From: Allobosea sp. Leaf344
Lineage (GTDB): Bacteria; Pseudomonadota; Alphaproteobacteria; Rhizobiales; Beijerinckiaceae
Length of the DNA: 64,000 bases
Assembly: GCF_001426225.1 (NCBI RefSeq)
Contig: NZ_LMRT01000016.1
Span: forward strand, 263,273-327,272
Direction: 5' to 3'
Position 1 is the stretch's first letter. Each line of letters opens with the position of its first letter. This document shows positions 17,103 through 28,887 of this stretch, one piece after another. The position numbers and the translations under genes were made by a program. A model generated the notes under the pieces. That model saw only the letters and a list, made by a program, of their open reading frames with translations. It searched no databases and had not been told where the DNA came from.

Positions 17103-19133
17103 ATGACCCAGGATGCCAGCGAACCGACCATGGCCGACGAGACCGACCATGAATCCACCTTCGGCGCCAGCCTGCTGGAGCATGAGGACGCCGCGCCGCA
17201 GAACCCGACGGATAATCCGACGATGGGCGAGCTCATCGGCCAGCGTTTCTCCCGCCGCGGCCTGCTGAAGGGCGCTTTGGCCGTCTCCGCCATCTCGGCC
17301 ACGGTCGGCACCGTCGCGCTCGAGACGGCGGGGCAGGCGCGGGCCGAGGGCGCGCCCTCCGCCTTCGCCTTCAAGGAGGTGGAGGTGGGCGTCGATGCCG
17401 ACCACCACGTCGCCGAGGGCTATGACGCGCAGGTTCTGTTGCGCTGGGGCGACCCGCTGACCCCGGATGCGCCGGCCTTCGACCCGGCCAGGCAGTCGCC
17501 CGAGGCGCAGGCCAAGCAGTTCGGCTACAACAACGACTTCGTCGGCTATCTCCCGATGCCCGGCGCGGCCGACCCTTCGGCGCATGGGTTGCTCTTCGTC
17601 AATCACGAATACACCAACCCGCATCTGATGTTTCCGGGCGTCGTCGAGGTCAAGGACGGCAAGCCGGTGATGAAGAACGCGACGGAGGAGCGCTTCAGGA
17701 TCGAGGCCATGGCGCATGGCGCCACCATCGCCGAGATCCGGCGCAGCGAGGGGCGCTGGGCGCTGGTTCGCGATTCCCGGTTCAACCGCCGCATCACGGT
17801 GGCGACCGAAATGGCGCTGTCGGGCCCCGTCGCCGGCAGCGAGCGGGTCAAGACCCAGGCCGATGCCAGCGGCCGCAAGGTCTTCGGCACGCTCAACAAC
17901 TGCTCCGGCGCGATGACGCCCTGGGGCACGTTCCTCTCCGGGGAGGAGAATTTCCACGGGTATTTCTCCGGGAAACTGCCGGAGGGGCACCGCGAGGAGG
18001 CCAATTACAAGCGCCTCGCCATCCCCTCGGCGCCCTATGGCTGGGGCCGCTTCGAGGAGCGCTTCGATCTGGCGAAGGAGCCCAACGAGGCCAACCGCTT
18101 CGGCTGGGTGATCGAGGTCGACCCGTTCGACCCGCATTCCGTGCCGAAGAAGCGCACCGCGCTCGGGCGCTTCAAGCATGAGGGCGCGGACAACATCGTC
18201 ACCCGGGACGGGCGTGTCGCGGTCTATCTCGGCGATGATGAGCGCTTCGACTATGTCTATAAATTTGTCACCGAGCGGCGGTTCGATCCGAAGGACCGCG
18301 CCGCCAATCTCGATCTCCTGGATTCCGGCACGCTGCATGTCGCGAAATTCTCGGCCGACGGCACGCTGGCCTGGCTGCCGCTGGTCTTCGGCCAGGGACC
18401 GCTGACGCCGGCCAATGGGTTCACGAGCCAGGCGGATGTGCTGATCGAGACGCGCCGGGCCGGAGATCTGCTGGGCGCGACCAAGATGGACCGGCCGGAG
18501 GACATCACCCCCAATCCGGTGACCGGCCGGGTCTATGTGATGCTCACCAACAATACGAGCCGCAAGCCCGAGCAGGTCGACGCCGTCAATCCACGCGCCA
18601 AGAACGCCTTCGGCCATATCATCGAGATCAGCGAGGATGGCGGTGATCATGCGAGCACGAGCGGCCGCTGGGAAATCCTGCTGACCTGTGGCGATCCCTC
18701 GGTGGCGACGGTGGGGGCGAGCTTCTCGACCGATACCTCCCGCAATGGCTGGTTCGGCATGCCCGACAATGCGGTGGTCGACACGGCGGGGCGCCTGTGG
18801 GTCGCCACCGACGGCAATAATGTGAAGGAAACCGGGCGCACCGACGGGCTCTGGGCCGTCGATACCGAAGGCGCGGCGCGGCGCACATCGAAACTGTTCT
18901 ACCGCGTGCCGCATGGCGCGGAATTGTGCGGCCCGTGCTTCACCCCCGACGATACGACCGCCTTCGTGGCGGTGCAGCATCCGGGCGATGACGGGCCGGA
19001 CTGGCCGGAATTCGGTCGCCGCTCCTATTACGAAGATCTCTCCACCCGCTGGCCGGACTTCAAGCCGGACATGCCGGTGCGCCCCTCCGTGGTGGCGATC
19101 ACCCGCAAGGGCGGCGGCAAGATCGGCGTCTAG
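17103..19133 (+). CDS. phoX: PhoX-family alkaline phosphatase, Tat-exported
   Basis: A 676-residue exported enzyme. A long hydrophilic lead is followed by the twin-arginine motif SRRGLLKG at residues 50-57 and a hydrophobic segment ending near ARAEG, so it is exported folded to the periplasm. The mature part contains PhoX hallmarks such as FVNHEYTNPHLMFPG, GTLNNCSGAMTPWGTFLSGEENF, RFKHEGA and MDRPEDITPNP. PhoX enzymes are calcium/iron-dependent phosphomonoesterases that release phosphate from organic esters. GGAGAG lies 6 bases before the ATG. A possible Pho box lies upstream, which fits induction by phosphate starvation. It converges on fba. Confidence 0.92.
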   Translation: MTQDASEPTMADETDHESTFGASLLEHEDAAPQNPTDNPTMGELIGQRFSRRGLLKGALAVSAISATVGTVALETAGQARAEGAPSAFAFKEVEVGVDADHHVAEGYDAQVLLRWGDPLTPDAPAFDPARQSPEAQAKQFGYNNDFVGYLPMPGAADPSAHGLLFVNHEYTNPHLMFPGVVEVKDGKPVMKNATEERFRIEAMAHGATIAEIRRSEGRWALVRDSRFNRRITVATEMALSGPVAGSERVKTQADASGRKVFGTLNNCSGAMTPWGTFLSGEENFHGYFSGKLPEGHREEANYKRLAIPSAPYGWGRFEERFDLAKEPNEANRFGWVIEVDPFDPHSVPKKRTALGRFKHEGADNIVTRDGRVAVYLGDDERFDYVYKFVTERRFDPKDRAANLDLLDSGTLHVAKFSADGTLAWLPLVFGQGPLTPANGFTSQADVLIETRRAGDLLGATKMDRPEDITPNPVTGRVYVMLTNNTSRKPEQVDAVNPRAKNAFGHIIEISEDGGDHASTSGRWEILLTCGDPSVATVGASFSTDTSRNGWFGMPDNAVVDTAGRLWVATDGNNVKETGRTDGLWAVDTEGAARRTSKLFYRVPHGAELCGPCFTPDDTTAFVAVQHPGDDGPDWPEFGRRSYYEDLSTRWPDFKPDMPVRPSVVAITRKGGGKIGV

Positions 19134-19264
19134 CGCCGGTCGGCGGGAGGCGGGGACAGCGCGCGGGCAGGCGGATCCGGTTTGGCCGGACCCGCTTCGC
19201 GTCTCGAGCGCGCTACCCCCGCATCGCGAGGGGATAGCGCGCCGTCATGGTCGGCAGGCGCGGC

Positions 19265-20341
19265 TCAGGCCGCCTTGTCGAAGGTCGGGTCGAGTTCGCC
19301 CTTGGCGTAGCGCTTGGCCATTTCGGCGGTGGTCAGCACCCGCTTGATCTTGCTGGCCTGGCCGGCGGTGTTGAACTCCTGCAGGCGCTGCTTGCAGAGC
19401 TGCGTCATGGCTTCCATAGCCGGCTTCAGATACTTGCGCGGGTCGAATTCGCCGGGGTTCTCGGACAGGATTTTCCGGATCTGCCCGGTCATCGCCATGC
19501 GGTTGTCGGTGTCGATGTTGATCTTGCGGACCCCGTGCTTGATGCCGCGCTGGATTTCCTCGACCGGCACGCCCCAGGTCTGGGGCATCTTGCCGCCATA
19601 TTGGTTGATGATGTCCTGGAGGTCCTGCGGGACGCTGGAGGAGCCATGCATCACGAGATGCATGTTCGGCAGCTTCTTGTGGATCTCCTCGATGACATGC
19701 ATCGCCAGGATCGCGCCATCGGGCTTGCGGGTGAATTTATAGGCGCCGTGCGAGGTGCCCATGGCGATGGCCAGCGCGTCGACCTTGGTCTCGGCCACGA
19801 ATTTCACGGCCTCGTCCGGGTTGGTCAGCAGCTGGTCATGGCTGAGCTTGCCCTCGAAGCCGTGCCCGTCCTCCTTCTCGCCCTCGCCGGATTCCAGCGA
19901 GCCGAGCACGCCGAGCTCGCCCTCGACGGAGATGCCGCCGAGATGGGCCATCTCCGTCACCGTACGGGTGACCTCGACATTATAGTCCCAGTCGCCCGGG
20001 GTCTTGCCGTCGGCCTTGAGCGACCCGTCCATCATCACCGAGGTGAAGCCGGCCTGGATCGCGGTCATGCAGGTGGCGGGCTCGTTGCCATGGTCGAGAT
20101 GCACGCAGACAGGGATGTGCGGATAGATCTCGGTGACCGCGTCCATCATGTGCTTGAGCATGATGTCGTTGGCGTAGCTGCGCGCGCCGCGCGACGCCTG
20201 GATGATGACGGGGGCATCGGTCGCATCCGCCGCGGCCATGATGGCCAGCGCCTGCTCCATATTGTTGATGTTGAAGGCTGGCACGCCGTAATCATTCTCG
20301 GCGGCATGGTCGAGCAGTTGGCGAAGCGTGATGCGGGCCAC
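19265..20341 (-). CDS. fba: Class II fructose-bisphosphate aldolase
   Basis: A 358-residue zinc-dependent aldolase that cleaves fructose-1,6-bisphosphate to the two triose phosphates, or runs in reverse in gluconeogenesis and the Calvin cycle. [31 protein letters not shown] carries the first zinc histidine, [10 protein letters not shown] the glycine-rich loop, and [18 protein letters not shown] the phosphate-binding end. It belongs to the longer subtype IIB found with Calvin-cycle genes. The GTG at 20341 is the start because GGGAGGA lies about 6 bases upstream and the protein then begins [14 protein letters not shown], as in relatives. It lies beyond the ABC/lyase island from its usual partners pgk, gap and tkt. 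Confidence 0.95.
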   Translation of the reverse strand: MARITLRQLLDHAAENDYGVPAFNINNMEQALAIMAAADATDAPVIIQASRGARSYANDIMLKHMMDAVTEIYPHIPVCVHLDHGNEPATCMTAIQAGFTSVMMDGSLKADGKTPGDWDYNVEVTRTVTEMAHLGGISVEGELGVLGSLESGEGEKEDGHGFEGKLSHDQLLTNPDEAVKFVAETKVDALAIAMGTSHGAYKFTRKPDGAILAMHVIEEIHKKLPNMHLVMHGSSSVPQDLQDIINQYGGKMPQTWGVPVEEIQRGIKHGVRKINIDTDNRMAMTGQIRKILSENPGEFDPRKYLKPAMEAMTQLCKQRLQEFNTAGQASKIKRVLTTAEMAKRYAKGELDPTFDKAA

Positions 20342-20463
20342 GATGGTCCTCCCGGAGGCAAGCAAGGTCTGGCAGGGATTTAGTGCGTCCCGTCGCAGTT
20401 CGCAAAGTGAAAGCGACGCGCGCGGCGCGCCGCCCGCCGGCGCCTGTCGTGACGCCGGCTGCC

Positions 20464-20487
20464 GAGGGCCCGCCGGCGCGGGCCCTC
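20464..20487 (-). terminator. Strong hairpin after the ABC transporter genes
   Basis: GAGGGCCCGC (20464-20473) pairs perfectly over ten bases with GCGGGCCCTC (20478-20487). It starts about 14 bases after the stop of the binding-protein gene on the minus strand. There is no U-run, so it may act as an mRNA-stabilising or weak terminating structure rather than a classical terminator. Confidence 0.45.
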
Positions 20488-20501
20488 CGCTTGGCGCAGG
20501 C

Positions 20502-21332
20502 TCACTCGCCCTGATTGAGGACGATCGGCTTCAGCCCATTATTGGTCAGCCCGTATTTGGCGATCAGCGAATCATAGCCGCCATTGGCCTGCAGCCGGTC
20601 GAGCGCGCCCTTGACCGCGTCGCGCAGCTGCGTGCCCTCGGGCGTCTTGGCGAAGGGGATGCCGGTCAGCGAACGGGTAAAGGGCAGGCCGAGCGGCACA
20701 TAGGTGTTGGGCTCGAGCTTCTGGAAATGGCTCATCGTCTCGCTGCCCTGGACGCCGCCCTGCAGGCGCTGCGTCTTGAGCTGGGTGCGCGCATCGACCG
20801 AGCCCTCGGTGCCGACGACGGTGATCGCCGGCTTGCCCTTCGCGACGCAATTGGCTTCGCTCCATTCGCCGATCTGGCGCGGCCAGTTGGTGGAGCGGCT
20901 GGCGCCGACCGATTTGCCGCAGAGATCCTCCGGGGTCTTGATCGAGGCGGCGAAGGCGCTGACGGTGTAGAATTGCGCGCCCGAGACCATGTAATCGACG
21001 AAATCGGCGGTTTCACGCCGGGCCGGCAGATCGCTCATCCCGGCCATGACCATGTCGACGCGCCCGGTCTGGAGCGAGGGCAGCATCTGCGCGAAAGCGG
21101 TCTCCTGCCACTCGGCCTTGACCCCCAGCTCCTTGGCGATGGCTTCGCCGAGCTCGATGTCGAAGCCGCTCAGCGCATTGGTGGCGGGGTCCTTGAAGGC
21201 GATCGGCGGGTAGTTCGGCTGGGTCGCGATCACGATCTTGCCGGCGGTCTTGATGCGATCGGGCAGGGCCTGGGCCTGGGCGGACAAGGCGGTCGCGGCC
21301 AGCAGGGCCGTGGCGAGCGAGAGACGAAGCAT
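20502..21332 (-). CDS. Amino-acid-type ABC transporter substrate-binding protein
   Basis: A 276-residue periplasmic protein with a clear signal peptide ([22 protein letters not shown]). The mature protein shows the type 3 solute-binding fold ([56 protein letters not shown]), as in polar amino acid binding proteins. It is last in a four-gene minus-strand unit with lyase, permease and ATPase genes and is followed by a strong hairpin. The ligand is not known; the linked argininosuccinate-lyase homologue suggests an amino acid or an N-substituted aspartate/succinate compound. Confidence 0.9.
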   Translation of the reverse strand: MLRLSLATALLAATALSAQAQALPDRIKTAGKIVIATQPNYPPIAFKDPATNALSGFDIELGEAIAKELGVKAEWQETAFAQMLPSLQTGRVDMVMAGMSDLPARRETADFVDYMVSGAQFYTVSAFAASIKTPEDLCGKSVGASRSTNWPRQIGEWSEANCVAKGKPAITVVGTEGSVDARTQLKTQRLQGGVQGSETMSHFQKLEPNTYVPLGLPFTRSLTGIPFAKTPEGTQLRDAVKGALDRLQANGGYDSLIAKYGLTNNGLKPIVLNQGE

Positions 21333-21353
21333 GGAATTCTCCTTGGCGGATGG

Positions 21354-22121
21354 TCAGGTGAGGACGGCGGCGATGAAATTGCGCGTGCGCTCGTGCCGGG
21401 GCGCGGTCAGGATCGTCGCCGGCGAACCGCGCTCGACGATCTCTCCCTTGTCCATGAAGATCACGTCGCTGGCGACTTCGCGGGCGAAGCCGAGTTCATG
21501 GGTGACGACGATCATCGTCATGCCGCTGGAGGCGAGATCGCGCATCACCGCGAGCACCTCGCCAACCAGCTCCGGGTCGAGCGCCGAGGTCGGCTCGTCG
21601 AACAGCATCAGCTTCGGCTTCATCGCCAGGGCGCGGGCGATCGCGATGCGCTGCTGCTGCCCGCCCGAGAGCTCGATCGGATAGGCGTTGCGCTTGTCGG
21701 AGAGCCCGACCCGCTCCAGCAGCGTCTCGGCTTCCGCGACCGCCTCGCGCCGCGGCCGGCGCAGCACCGTCACCGGACCCTCGACGATGTTTTGCAGCGC
21801 CGTCATGTGGTTGAACAGGTTGAAGCGCTGGAAGACCATGCCGGTCGCCAGGCGCTGGCGGGCGATCTCGGCGTCGCTGAGCTCATGTAGCTCGTCGCCG
21901 CGGCGCCGATAGCCGATCAGCTCGCCATCGACCTCGATCGCGCCGGCATCGATCGTCTCCAGCTGGTTGATGCAGCGCAGCAGCGTGCTCTTGCCCGAGC
22001 CGGAGGGGCCGATGATGCATTGCACCGCGCCGGGCGCGATGCTGAGCGAGACCCCGTTCAGGGCCTTCAGCGGGCCGAAGCGCTTGACCACATTGGCGGC
22101 GACGACGATGGGCTTGTCCAT
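21354..22121 (-). CDS. Amino-acid ABC transporter ATPase
   Basis: A 255-residue cytoplasmic ATPase of the polar amino acid (GlnQ/HisP) type. The Walker A motif is GPSGSGKST at about residue 37, the signature is ELSGGQQQR, and Walker B is [16 protein letters not shown]. The insertion [25 protein letters not shown] before the Q-loop is usual for this subgroup. The ATG at 22121 is two bases after the permease stop, so the genes are coupled. It energises uptake through the adjacent permease and binding protein. Confidence 0.93.
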   Translation of the reverse strand: MDKPIVVAANVVKRFGPLKALNGVSLSIAPGAVQCIIGPSGSGKSTLLRCINQLETIDAGAIEVDGELIGYRRRGDELHELSDAEIARQRLATGMVFQRFNLFNHMTALQNIVEGPVTVLRRPRREAVAEAETLLERVGLSDKRNAYPIELSGGQQQRIAIARALAMKPKLMLFDEPTSALDPELVGEVLAVMRDLASSGMTMIVVTHELGFAREVASDVIFMDKGEIVERGSPATILTAPRHERTRNFIAAVLT

Positions 22122-22123
22122 GA

Positions 22124-23005
22124 TCACGCGCCGGCCTCCTGTGCGGGCTGGCGGCGCTCGCCGCGGCCCTTCGAGAAGACGCGCTCCAGGAAGAACTGGC
22201 CGATCTGCAGCAATGTGACCACCAGCAGATACCAGCCGGCGGCGACGATCAGCAATTCGATGACCCGCGCATTGGCGTAATAGATCGTCTGCGCATTGCG
22301 CAGGATCTCGGAGAACTGGATGACGCTGGCGATCGAGGTCAGCTTGACCATGCTGATGAACTCGTTGCCGACCGGCGGGATGATGACGCGCATCGCCTGC
22401 GGCAGCACGATCCGCCGCAGCGTCGTCAGCCGCGTCATGCCGATCGCCTTGGCCGCCTCGGTCTGCCCGACATCGACGGAGAGGATGCCGGAGCGCACCA
22501 CCTCCGCGGTATAGGCGCCCTGGTTCATGCCGAGGCCGAGCAACGTCGCCATGAACGGGCCGATCACGTCGATGGTGCGCCATTCGACCAGGCCGGGGAT
22601 GCCGATGGTCGGGAAGACGAGCGCGAGATTGAACCAGAGCAGCAATTGCAGCAGCAGCGGCGTGCCGCGGAAGAACCAGATGTAGAACAGCGCGACGCCG
22701 CGCAGCACCGGGTTGGGCGACATGTACATGATCGCGAAGACCACGCCGAGCACGATGCCCAGCGTCATGGCGCAGGCGGTCATGATGATGGTGTTGACGA
22801 GACCGGCGAGGATTGCCGGGGCGGTGAAGAATTGCGCCACCACCGGCCAGGCGATCTGGCCCTGGGCGAAGGCCTTCACGATCCAGGCCAGGACGAGGAG
22901 GATCAGCGCGGCCGCGATCCAGCGTCCGTAGAAGCGTCGGGGGACGATCCTCAGCCCGGCGATCTCGGCGAGCCCGCGTTCGGCCGGCGCAGCAAGCTCG
23001 CTCAT
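22124..23005 (-). CDS. Amino-acid ABC transporter permease
   Basis: A 293-residue inner-membrane permease with an N-terminal cytoplasmic extension and about five to six helices. The EAA-loop sequence [36 protein letters not shown] is that of HisM/GltJ-type permeases, and [18 protein letters not shown] is the conserved first-half motif. Only one permease gene is present, so the channel is probably a homodimer. The start at 23005 overlaps the lyase stop by four bases (ATGA). It works with the adjacent ATPase and binding protein. Confidence 0.92.
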   Translation of the reverse strand: MSELAAPAERGLAEIAGLRIVPRRFYGRWIAAALILLVLAWIVKAFAQGQIAWPVVAQFFTAPAILAGLVNTIIMTACAMTLGIVLGVVFAIMYMSPNPVLRGVALFYIWFFRGTPLLLQLLLWFNLALVFPTIGIPGLVEWRTIDVIGPFMATLLGLGMNQGAYTAEVVRSGILSVDVGQTEAAKAIGMTRLTTLRRIVLPQAMRVIIPPVGNEFISMVKLTSIASVIQFSEILRNAQTIYYANARVIELLIVAAGWYLLVVTLLQIGQFFLERVFSKGRGERRQPAQEAGA

Positions 23006-24417
23006 CCCGTCACCTCGGACGCCCAGCCCCTGAAGCCGGCGAGCCAGTCGCGATAGCGCGCGATCTGCTCGCGGACGCGCTCCGGCGCGGTGCCGCCATG
23101 GCCGCTGCGCGCCGCCACCGCCGCGTCCAGCGTCAGCACCTCCAGCACGCCCTCGTCCAGCCTCGGATCGATCGCCCGCAATTCCACGATGTCCAGCGCC
23201 TCCAGCTCGCGGCCCATCTCCTCGCAATAGCGGATGAGCGCGCCGGTTATTTCATGGGCTTCGGCAAAAGGCACCCCGTTGCGTGCGAGATGGTCGGCGA
23301 CCTCCGTCGCCAGCGCGAAGCCCGAGGCGGCCTGGGCGCGCATCACCTCCGGCTGCGGCTGCATCGTCTCGACCAGCCCGGCGAAGGCGGGCAGAACCTC
23401 GCCCAGCACGTCGACCATGTCGAAGGCGGCCGGCTTGTCCTCGGCGAGGTCGCGGTTATAGGCGAGCGGCAGGCCCTTCAGCGCGCCCATCATCGCCATG
23501 AGATGGCCGGTCAGCCGGGCCGCGCGTCCGCGCGTGATCTCGGCGATGTCCGGGTTCTTCTTCTGCGGCATGATCGACGAGCCGGTGGCGAAGCCGTCAT
23601 CGAGGACCACCCAGCCGAATTGGCGCGATGTCCAGAGCGTCACCTCCTCCGCCAGCCGCGACAGGTTGGTGGCCAGCATCGCGCCGACGAACAGGAATTC
23701 GGCGACATGGTCGCGCGAGCCGACGGCATCGACCGAGTTCTCGCAAGGACCGGCATAGCCCAGCGCCTCGGCGCTGAGGGCGGGCTGCAGCGCGATGGCC
23801 GAGCCCGCCAGAGCGGCGGCCCCGAGCGGCGACAGCGACGCGCGACGGTCCCAATCCTGAAGCCGCGAGGCATCCCGCGAGAGCGCCTGCGCATGCGCCA
23901 TCAGCCAATGGCCGAATGTGACGGGCTGGGCGCTCTGCAGATGGGTGAAGCCCGGGCAGACCGAGCCGGCATGGGTCTGCGCCTGCGCCGCCAAGGCCTC
24001 GAGCAGATCGGCCAGCATCATTCCCGTCAGCCGCGCCTGCTGGCGCAGATAGAGCTTCAGATTATTGGCCGCCTGGTCGTTGCGGGAGCGGCCGGCCCGC
24101 AGCTTGGCGCCGGTCGCGCCGATGCGCGCGACCAGCACGCGCTCGACGAAACTATGGACGTCCTCATCCTCCGGGCCCGGCGCGAGTCCGGCCTCCGCGA
24201 CGTCCCTTCCGATGCCGTCGAGCCCGGCCAGGATGATGCGGTATTCCTCGGCGGACAGAAGCCCCGCCCGTTGCAGCTCCGCCGCATGGGCCCTGCCGCC
24301 GGCGAGATCCTGCGGCACCAGCCGGGCATGGGCCGTCGCGGCGCTGGACAGCCGCATCATCCGCGGATCCGGCGGCTTGCGGAAACGGCCGCCCCACAGG
24401 CGCACGCTCTGGTTCAT
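23002..24417 (-). CDS. Argininosuccinate lyase-family enzyme (ABC-linked paralogue)
   Basis: A 471-residue member of the aspartase/fumarase superfamily. It keeps the lyase landmarks: [11 protein letters not shown] at the start, [35 protein letters not shown], and the signature loop [15 protein letters not shown] with its catalytic serine. GGAG precedes the ATG at 24417. It is the first gene of a transporter operon and is divergent from a LysR gene, which is not the usual setting of biosynthetic argH. An accessory role in breaking C-N bonds of an imported compound is likely. Superfamily relatives of this type include lyases for ethylenediamine-disuccinate. True ArgH activity cannot be excluded. 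Confidence 0.82.
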   Translation of the reverse strand: MNQSVRLWGGRFRKPPDPRMMRLSSAATAHARLVPQDLAGGRAHAAELQRAGLLSAEEYRIILAGLDGIGRDVAEAGLAPGPEDEDVHSFVERVLVARIGATGAKLRAGRSRNDQAANNLKLYLRQQARLTGMMLADLLEALAAQAQTHAGSVCPGFTHLQSAQPVTFGHWLMAHAQALSRDASRLQDWDRRASLSPLGAAALAGSAIALQPALSAEALGYAGPCENSVDAVGSRDHVAEFLFVGAMLATNLSRLAEEVTLWTSRQFGWVVLDDGFATGSSIMPQKKNPDIAEITRGRAARLTGHLMAMMGALKGLPLAYNRDLAEDKPAAFDMVDVLGEVLPAFAGLVETMQPQPEVMRAQAASGFALATEVADHLARNGVPFAEAHEITGALIRYCEEMGRELEALDIVELRAIDPRLDEGVLEVLTLDAAVAARSGHGGTAPERVREQIARYRDWLAGFRGWASEVTG

Positions 24418-24510
24418 GCTCTCTCTCCCCTGACCGCGAATTCTGACCCTTGACGGCAGCGCCGGCAAACGAAACGATCTCCTGAGGGGTAGTCGCTGAA
24501 GGAATAGGTT

Positions 24511-25443
24511 TTGACCGGGCGAACGCCGCTGCCATCGACCACCGCCTTGCGGGTTTTCCTCGCCGTGGCGCGGCTCGGCTCGACGGCCAGGGCTGCGGCG
24601 GCCGTCAACCTGACCCAGAGCGCGGTCTCGAAACAGGTGCAGGCGCTGGAGGACCATCTCGGCGTGGCGCTGTTCGAGCGCGGCCCGGCCGGGCTGAAGC
24701 CGACCGAAGCCGGGGTGCTGTATCGCCCCTATGCCGAGGCCGCGGTCGAGCAGATGGAACGGGGCGCGCGGCGCCTCGCGGAACGGGCAGCCGCCGCGCG
24801 GCCGATCCGCCTGCACATGCTCGCGATCGTCGGCGAGCGCTGGCTGATGCAGCGCTTTCCGAGCTTCGCGCAGTCGCATCCCGAGATCGACGTCCAGTTC
24901 ACGAATTTTGTCAGCGCTGAGGAGACCGAGGAGCCCGATCTCGACATCTGCCATGGCGCCGGCCCCTGGCCGGGCAAGGAGGCGCATTACCTGTTCGGCC
25001 GCGAGGTCGCGCTGGTGGCGGCTCCGGCGCTGCTCGAGCGGATGGGGGGCTTCACGCGGCCGGCTGACATCCAGAAGATGACGTTGCTGCAGCATTTCCA
25101 GATGCCGGCCTTCTGGGCCGAATTCACCGAGGCGCAGGGGCTGCGCGGAGCGGTTCCGGCGCATACGGTGCGCTACGGCTATTATTCCGTGATCATCCGC
25201 GCCGCCATGGCCGGGCTCGGCGTCGCGCTGACGCCGCGCTGCTTCGTCACCGAGGAATTGGCGAGCGGCGCGCTGGTCAACCCACTGGGGCTGAGCTTCG
25301 ACAGCGCTTCCGGCTGCTGGCTGATCCTGCAGCCGGGGGAGCGCGAGCCGGGCATGGAAGCGCTGGTCTCCTGGCTGCTGGACGAGGCGCGGCTGTTCGA
25401 GACGGCGGCCGGCACCACCGCGCTCCGCCAGCGCGCCGGCTAG
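24511..25443 (+). CDS. LysR-family transcriptional regulator
   Basis: A 310-residue regulator with an N-terminal winged helix-turn-helix (about residues 10-68; LRVFLAVARLGSTARAAAAVNLTQSAVSKQVQALEDHLGVALFERG) and a C-terminal ligand-binding region of the GcvA-like kind. The start is a TTG at 24511, chosen because AAGGA lies 7 bases upstream and the homology begins at once. It is divergent from the lyase-transporter operon, with 93 bases between, the classical arrangement for a LysR protein controlling its neighbour and itself. The inducer is probably the transported compound. It converges on pgk. Confidence 0.9.
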   Translation: MTGRTPLPSTTALRVFLAVARLGSTARAAAAVNLTQSAVSKQVQALEDHLGVALFERGPAGLKPTEAGVLYRPYAEAAVEQMERGARRLAERAAAARPIRLHMLAIVGERWLMQRFPSFAQSHPEIDVQFTNFVSAEETEEPDLDICHGAGPWPGKEAHYLFGREVALVAAPALLERMGGFTRPADIQKMTLLQHFQMPAFWAEFTEAQGLRGAVPAHTVRYGYYSVIIRAAMAGLGVALTPRCFVTEELASGALVNPLGLSFDSASGCWLILQPGEREPGMEALVSWLLDEARLFETAAGTTALRQRAG

Positions 25444-25479
25444 GAGGAGCGCGCCGGCTTCGACGCCAGCGGGCGCCGT

Positions 25480-26673
25480 TCAGGCCTTGCGCAGCGCCTC
25501 GACGCCCGGCAGCGGCTTGCCTTCCATCCATTCGAGGAAGGCGCCGCCTGCGGTCGAGACATAGGTGAGATCGTCGCCGACACCGGCATGGTTCATCGCC
25601 GAGACGGTGTCGCCGCCGCCCGCGATGGCGACGAGCTGCCCGGCCTTGACTCGCTCCGCCACCGCCTTGGCGACGGTGACGGTCGCGGTGTCGAAGGGCG
25701 CGAGCTCGAAGGCGCCGAAGGGGCCGTTCCAGACCAGGGTCTTGACCGCGTCCAGCCGGCGCACGACCTCCGCCGTGCTGCGCGGCCCGGCATCCAGGAT
25801 CATCTCGTCGGAAGCGACCTCGCCGACCGCGACCGCACGATGCGCGGCATGCGCCTTGAACTCGCGCGCCACCAGAGCATCGACCGGCAGCACGATCTCG
25901 CAGCCGGCGGCCTTGGCCTTCTCCTCGATCTCGCGGGCGGTGGCGACGAGGTCGTGCTCGCAGAGCGACTTGCCGACATCGACGCCGCGCGCCGCCAGGA
26001 AGGTGTTGGCCATGCCGCCGCCGATCACCAGCACCTCGACCTTGCGCACGAGATTGCCGAGCAGATCGAGCTTGGTCGAGACCTTGGCGCCGCCGACGAT
26101 CGCCATCACCGGCCGGGCCGGATTGTCGAGCCCGGCGGAGAGCGCATCGAGCTCCGCCTGCATGCTCAGCCCGGCATAGGCCGGCAGCGCATGGGCGAGA
26201 CCTTCCGTAGAGGCATGGGCGCGGTGGGCGGCGGAGAAGGCGTCGTTGACGAAGACGTCGCCATTGGCCGCGAGGTCGCGGACGAAAGCCTCGTCGTTCT
26301 TCTCGTCGCCGGCATGGAAGCGGGTGTTCTCGAGCAGCAGCACATCGCCGTCCCGCGCCGCGGCCACGGCCTTGGCGACGTCCTCGCCGATGCAATCCCC
26401 GACGAAGGTGACCGGCTGGCCGAGCGCATGGGCCAGGGCCACCGCCACGGGCTTCAGGCTGTTGGCCGCGTCGCGGCCCTTGGGACGGCCGAAATGGGCG
26501 AGCAGGATGACCTTGCCACCCTTCTCCGCGATCGCCCTGATCGTCGGCAGCACGCGCTCGATGCGGGTCGCGTCGGTGACCTTGCCGGCTTCCATGGGGA
26601 CGTTGAGGTCGACGCGAACGAGGACCCGCTTGCCGGCGAGGGGAGCGTCTTCGAGGGTGCGGAAAGCGGTCAT
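25480..26673 (-). CDS. pgk: Phosphoglycerate kinase
   Basis: A 397-residue glycolytic/gluconeogenic enzyme that transfers phosphate between 1,3-bisphosphoglycerate and ADP in the cytoplasm. [21 protein letters not shown] is the N-terminal signature, [10 protein letters not shown] and [14 protein letters not shown] bind the substrate, and [34 protein letters not shown] is the C-terminal nucleotide region. Length is normal. The ATG at 26673 is favoured by homology over in-frame codons upstream. It follows the DUF1089 gene by ten bases and is probably in a unit with gap and the two small genes between. Confidence 0.96.
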   Translation of the reverse strand: MTAFRTLEDAPLAGKRVLVRVDLNVPMEAGKVTDATRIERVLPTIRAIAEKGGKVILLAHFGRPKGRDAANSLKPVAVALAHALGQPVTFVGDCIGEDVAKAVAAARDGDVLLLENTRFHAGDEKNDEAFVRDLAANGDVFVNDAFSAAHRAHASTEGLAHALPAYAGLSMQAELDALSAGLDNPARPVMAIVGGAKVSTKLDLLGNLVRKVEVLVIGGGMANTFLAARGVDVGKSLCEHDLVATAREIEEKAKAAGCEIVLPVDALVAREFKAHAAHRAVAVGEVASDEMILDAGPRSTAEVVRRLDAVKTLVWNGPFGAFELAPFDTATVTVAKAVAERVKAGQLVAIAGGGDTVSAMNHAGVGDDLTYVSTAGGAFLEWMEGKPLPGVEALRKA

Positions 26674-26683
26674 CTCGGTCTCT

Positions 26684-27253
26684 TCAGATGCGGGCGAACA
26701 GGCTGGGGTAATCGGTAACGAGGCCATCGTCGTCGACGGCGATCTCTGCTTCGAAACTACCATCGGCCGCCTGGTAGCGGAACAGGCGCGGCTCCAGGCA
26801 GGTGTAGATCTGCCGGTCGATGCGCGGCAGGAAATCCGTGAACGGCACGTAGAGCGTGGCGATGCTCCGGCTCTGGCCGGGCGACCAGCTCAGGCGCCGG
26901 ATCGGCAGCGTATTGGTGAAGGGGGAGCCCGCGACATCGATGTCGTGGCAGGATTCGTAACCGGGCAGCCTCTGCCCGTCGCTCCCGAACCACTCTCCCT
27001 CGCGCCGCTCCAGCGCCAGGCGCCGGCCCTCGGTCGTCGTCAGCGTGAAGCCGGTCACGGCGAAGTCTTCATCGCAATCGACGGCATAGGCGATGCCGCG
27101 CGGCTCCGCCCCCGGGGCATCGACGAGTACGGATTCGGCGCGGAGGCCCGCAGGCACGCGCCGGAGCGTGAGATGCTCGACGGCGCCGTCCTCGACCGAG
27201 CGCCAGCGCAGGCTGCGCGGCTCGGCGAGATGGGCGACGTCGCGAAAGCTCAT
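26684..27253 (-). CDS. Putative glycolipid-binding (DUF1089) protein
   Basis: A 189-residue soluble protein with the DUF1089 pattern: [20 protein letters not shown] at the start, [18 protein letters not shown] in the middle, and [20 protein letters not shown] near the end. The family is annotated as putative glycolipid-binding from its structure; no function has been shown that I know of. There is no signal peptide. It overlaps the stop of the coiled-coil gene upstream by four bases and is ten bases from pgk, so it is probably co-transcribed with the glycolytic genes. Whether it has a metabolic link to them is unknown. Confidence 0.82.
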   Translation of the reverse strand: MSFRDVAHLAEPRSLRWRSVEDGAVEHLTLRRVPAGLRAESVLVDAPGAEPRGIAYAVDCDEDFAVTGFTLTTTEGRRLALERREGEWFGSDGQRLPGYESCHDIDVAGSPFTNTLPIRRLSWSPGQSRSIATLYVPFTDFLPRIDRQIYTCLEPRLFRYQAADGSFEAEIAVDDDGLVTDYPSLFARI

Positions 27254-27708
27254 CGCGGCAGGAGGCCACCGAACAGGCCGGGCACGCCGAATTTGAGCAC
27301 GAGCACCATCAACACCACGGTCAGCAGGGCGGTGATCACGGCGGTGGTCACCAGCGCGCCGAAGCGCGGCGTGGCCTCGACGCGGCGGCGCAGCGCGGCC
27401 ACCTCTTCGCGAATGCCCGAGAAATCCATGGTGCCGGCGGCGGCGTCGACCTTCTGGGCGCTGCGCTCCAGCGAGGATTCGGCGCGGGCCAGCACCGATT
27501 CGTAACGGGCGAATTTTTCCTCGATCCGGGCCGCCTTGTCCTCGATCCGGGCGAGCTGGTCGACCTCGCGGGGCTCGATGGCGGGCGCGCCGGCAGCGGG
27601 TCCGGTCTCGGGCACCACGAGCTGCGAGGTGCCATTGGAGGAAGCGCCGGGGACGCTGGTCTCGGCGACATCGACGGGGCTGGCGATGCTCGGCTCGATC
27701 TTGGCCAT
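27250..27708 (-). CDS. Hypothetical coiled-coil protein with C-terminal membrane anchor
   Basis: A 152-residue protein I do not recognise by family. Residues 1-45 are low-complexity and rich in Ala/Pro/Ser. Residues about 48-110 form a charged helical or coiled-coil segment (VDQLARIEDKAARIEEKFARYESVLARAESSLERSAQKVD). Residues 117-140 are a hydrophobic helix (LVTTAVITALLTVVLMVLVLKF), so it is probably a tail-anchored membrane protein. It sits between gap and the DUF1089 gene and overlaps the latter by four bases. Similar small genes occur between gap and pgk in some Rhizobiales, but no role is known to me. Confidence 0.75.
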   Translation of the reverse strand: MAKIEPSIASPVDVAETSVPGASSNGTSQLVVPETGPAAGAPAIEPREVDQLARIEDKAARIEEKFARYESVLARAESSLERSAQKVDAAAGTMDFSGIREEVAALRRRVEATPRFGALVTTAVITALLTVVLMVLVLKFGVPGLFGGLLPR

Positions 27709-27779
27709 GCTGGTTCCGTTCAGTGGGAGGAGGTCGCCGGCGGATGGCGCAGCCGCGCCGCCCGCCGGTCAGGACTGCT

Positions 27780-28790
<1,011 letters not shown>

Positions 28791-28887
28791 CTCAATCCAC
28801 TCCTTCGCCGAAACCGGCTCGCTTCACCGTCTTTCACGCGGGCAATTCGGCCAAAGCGTGGCCGAACGCAAGTCCTCTGCGCGAATA

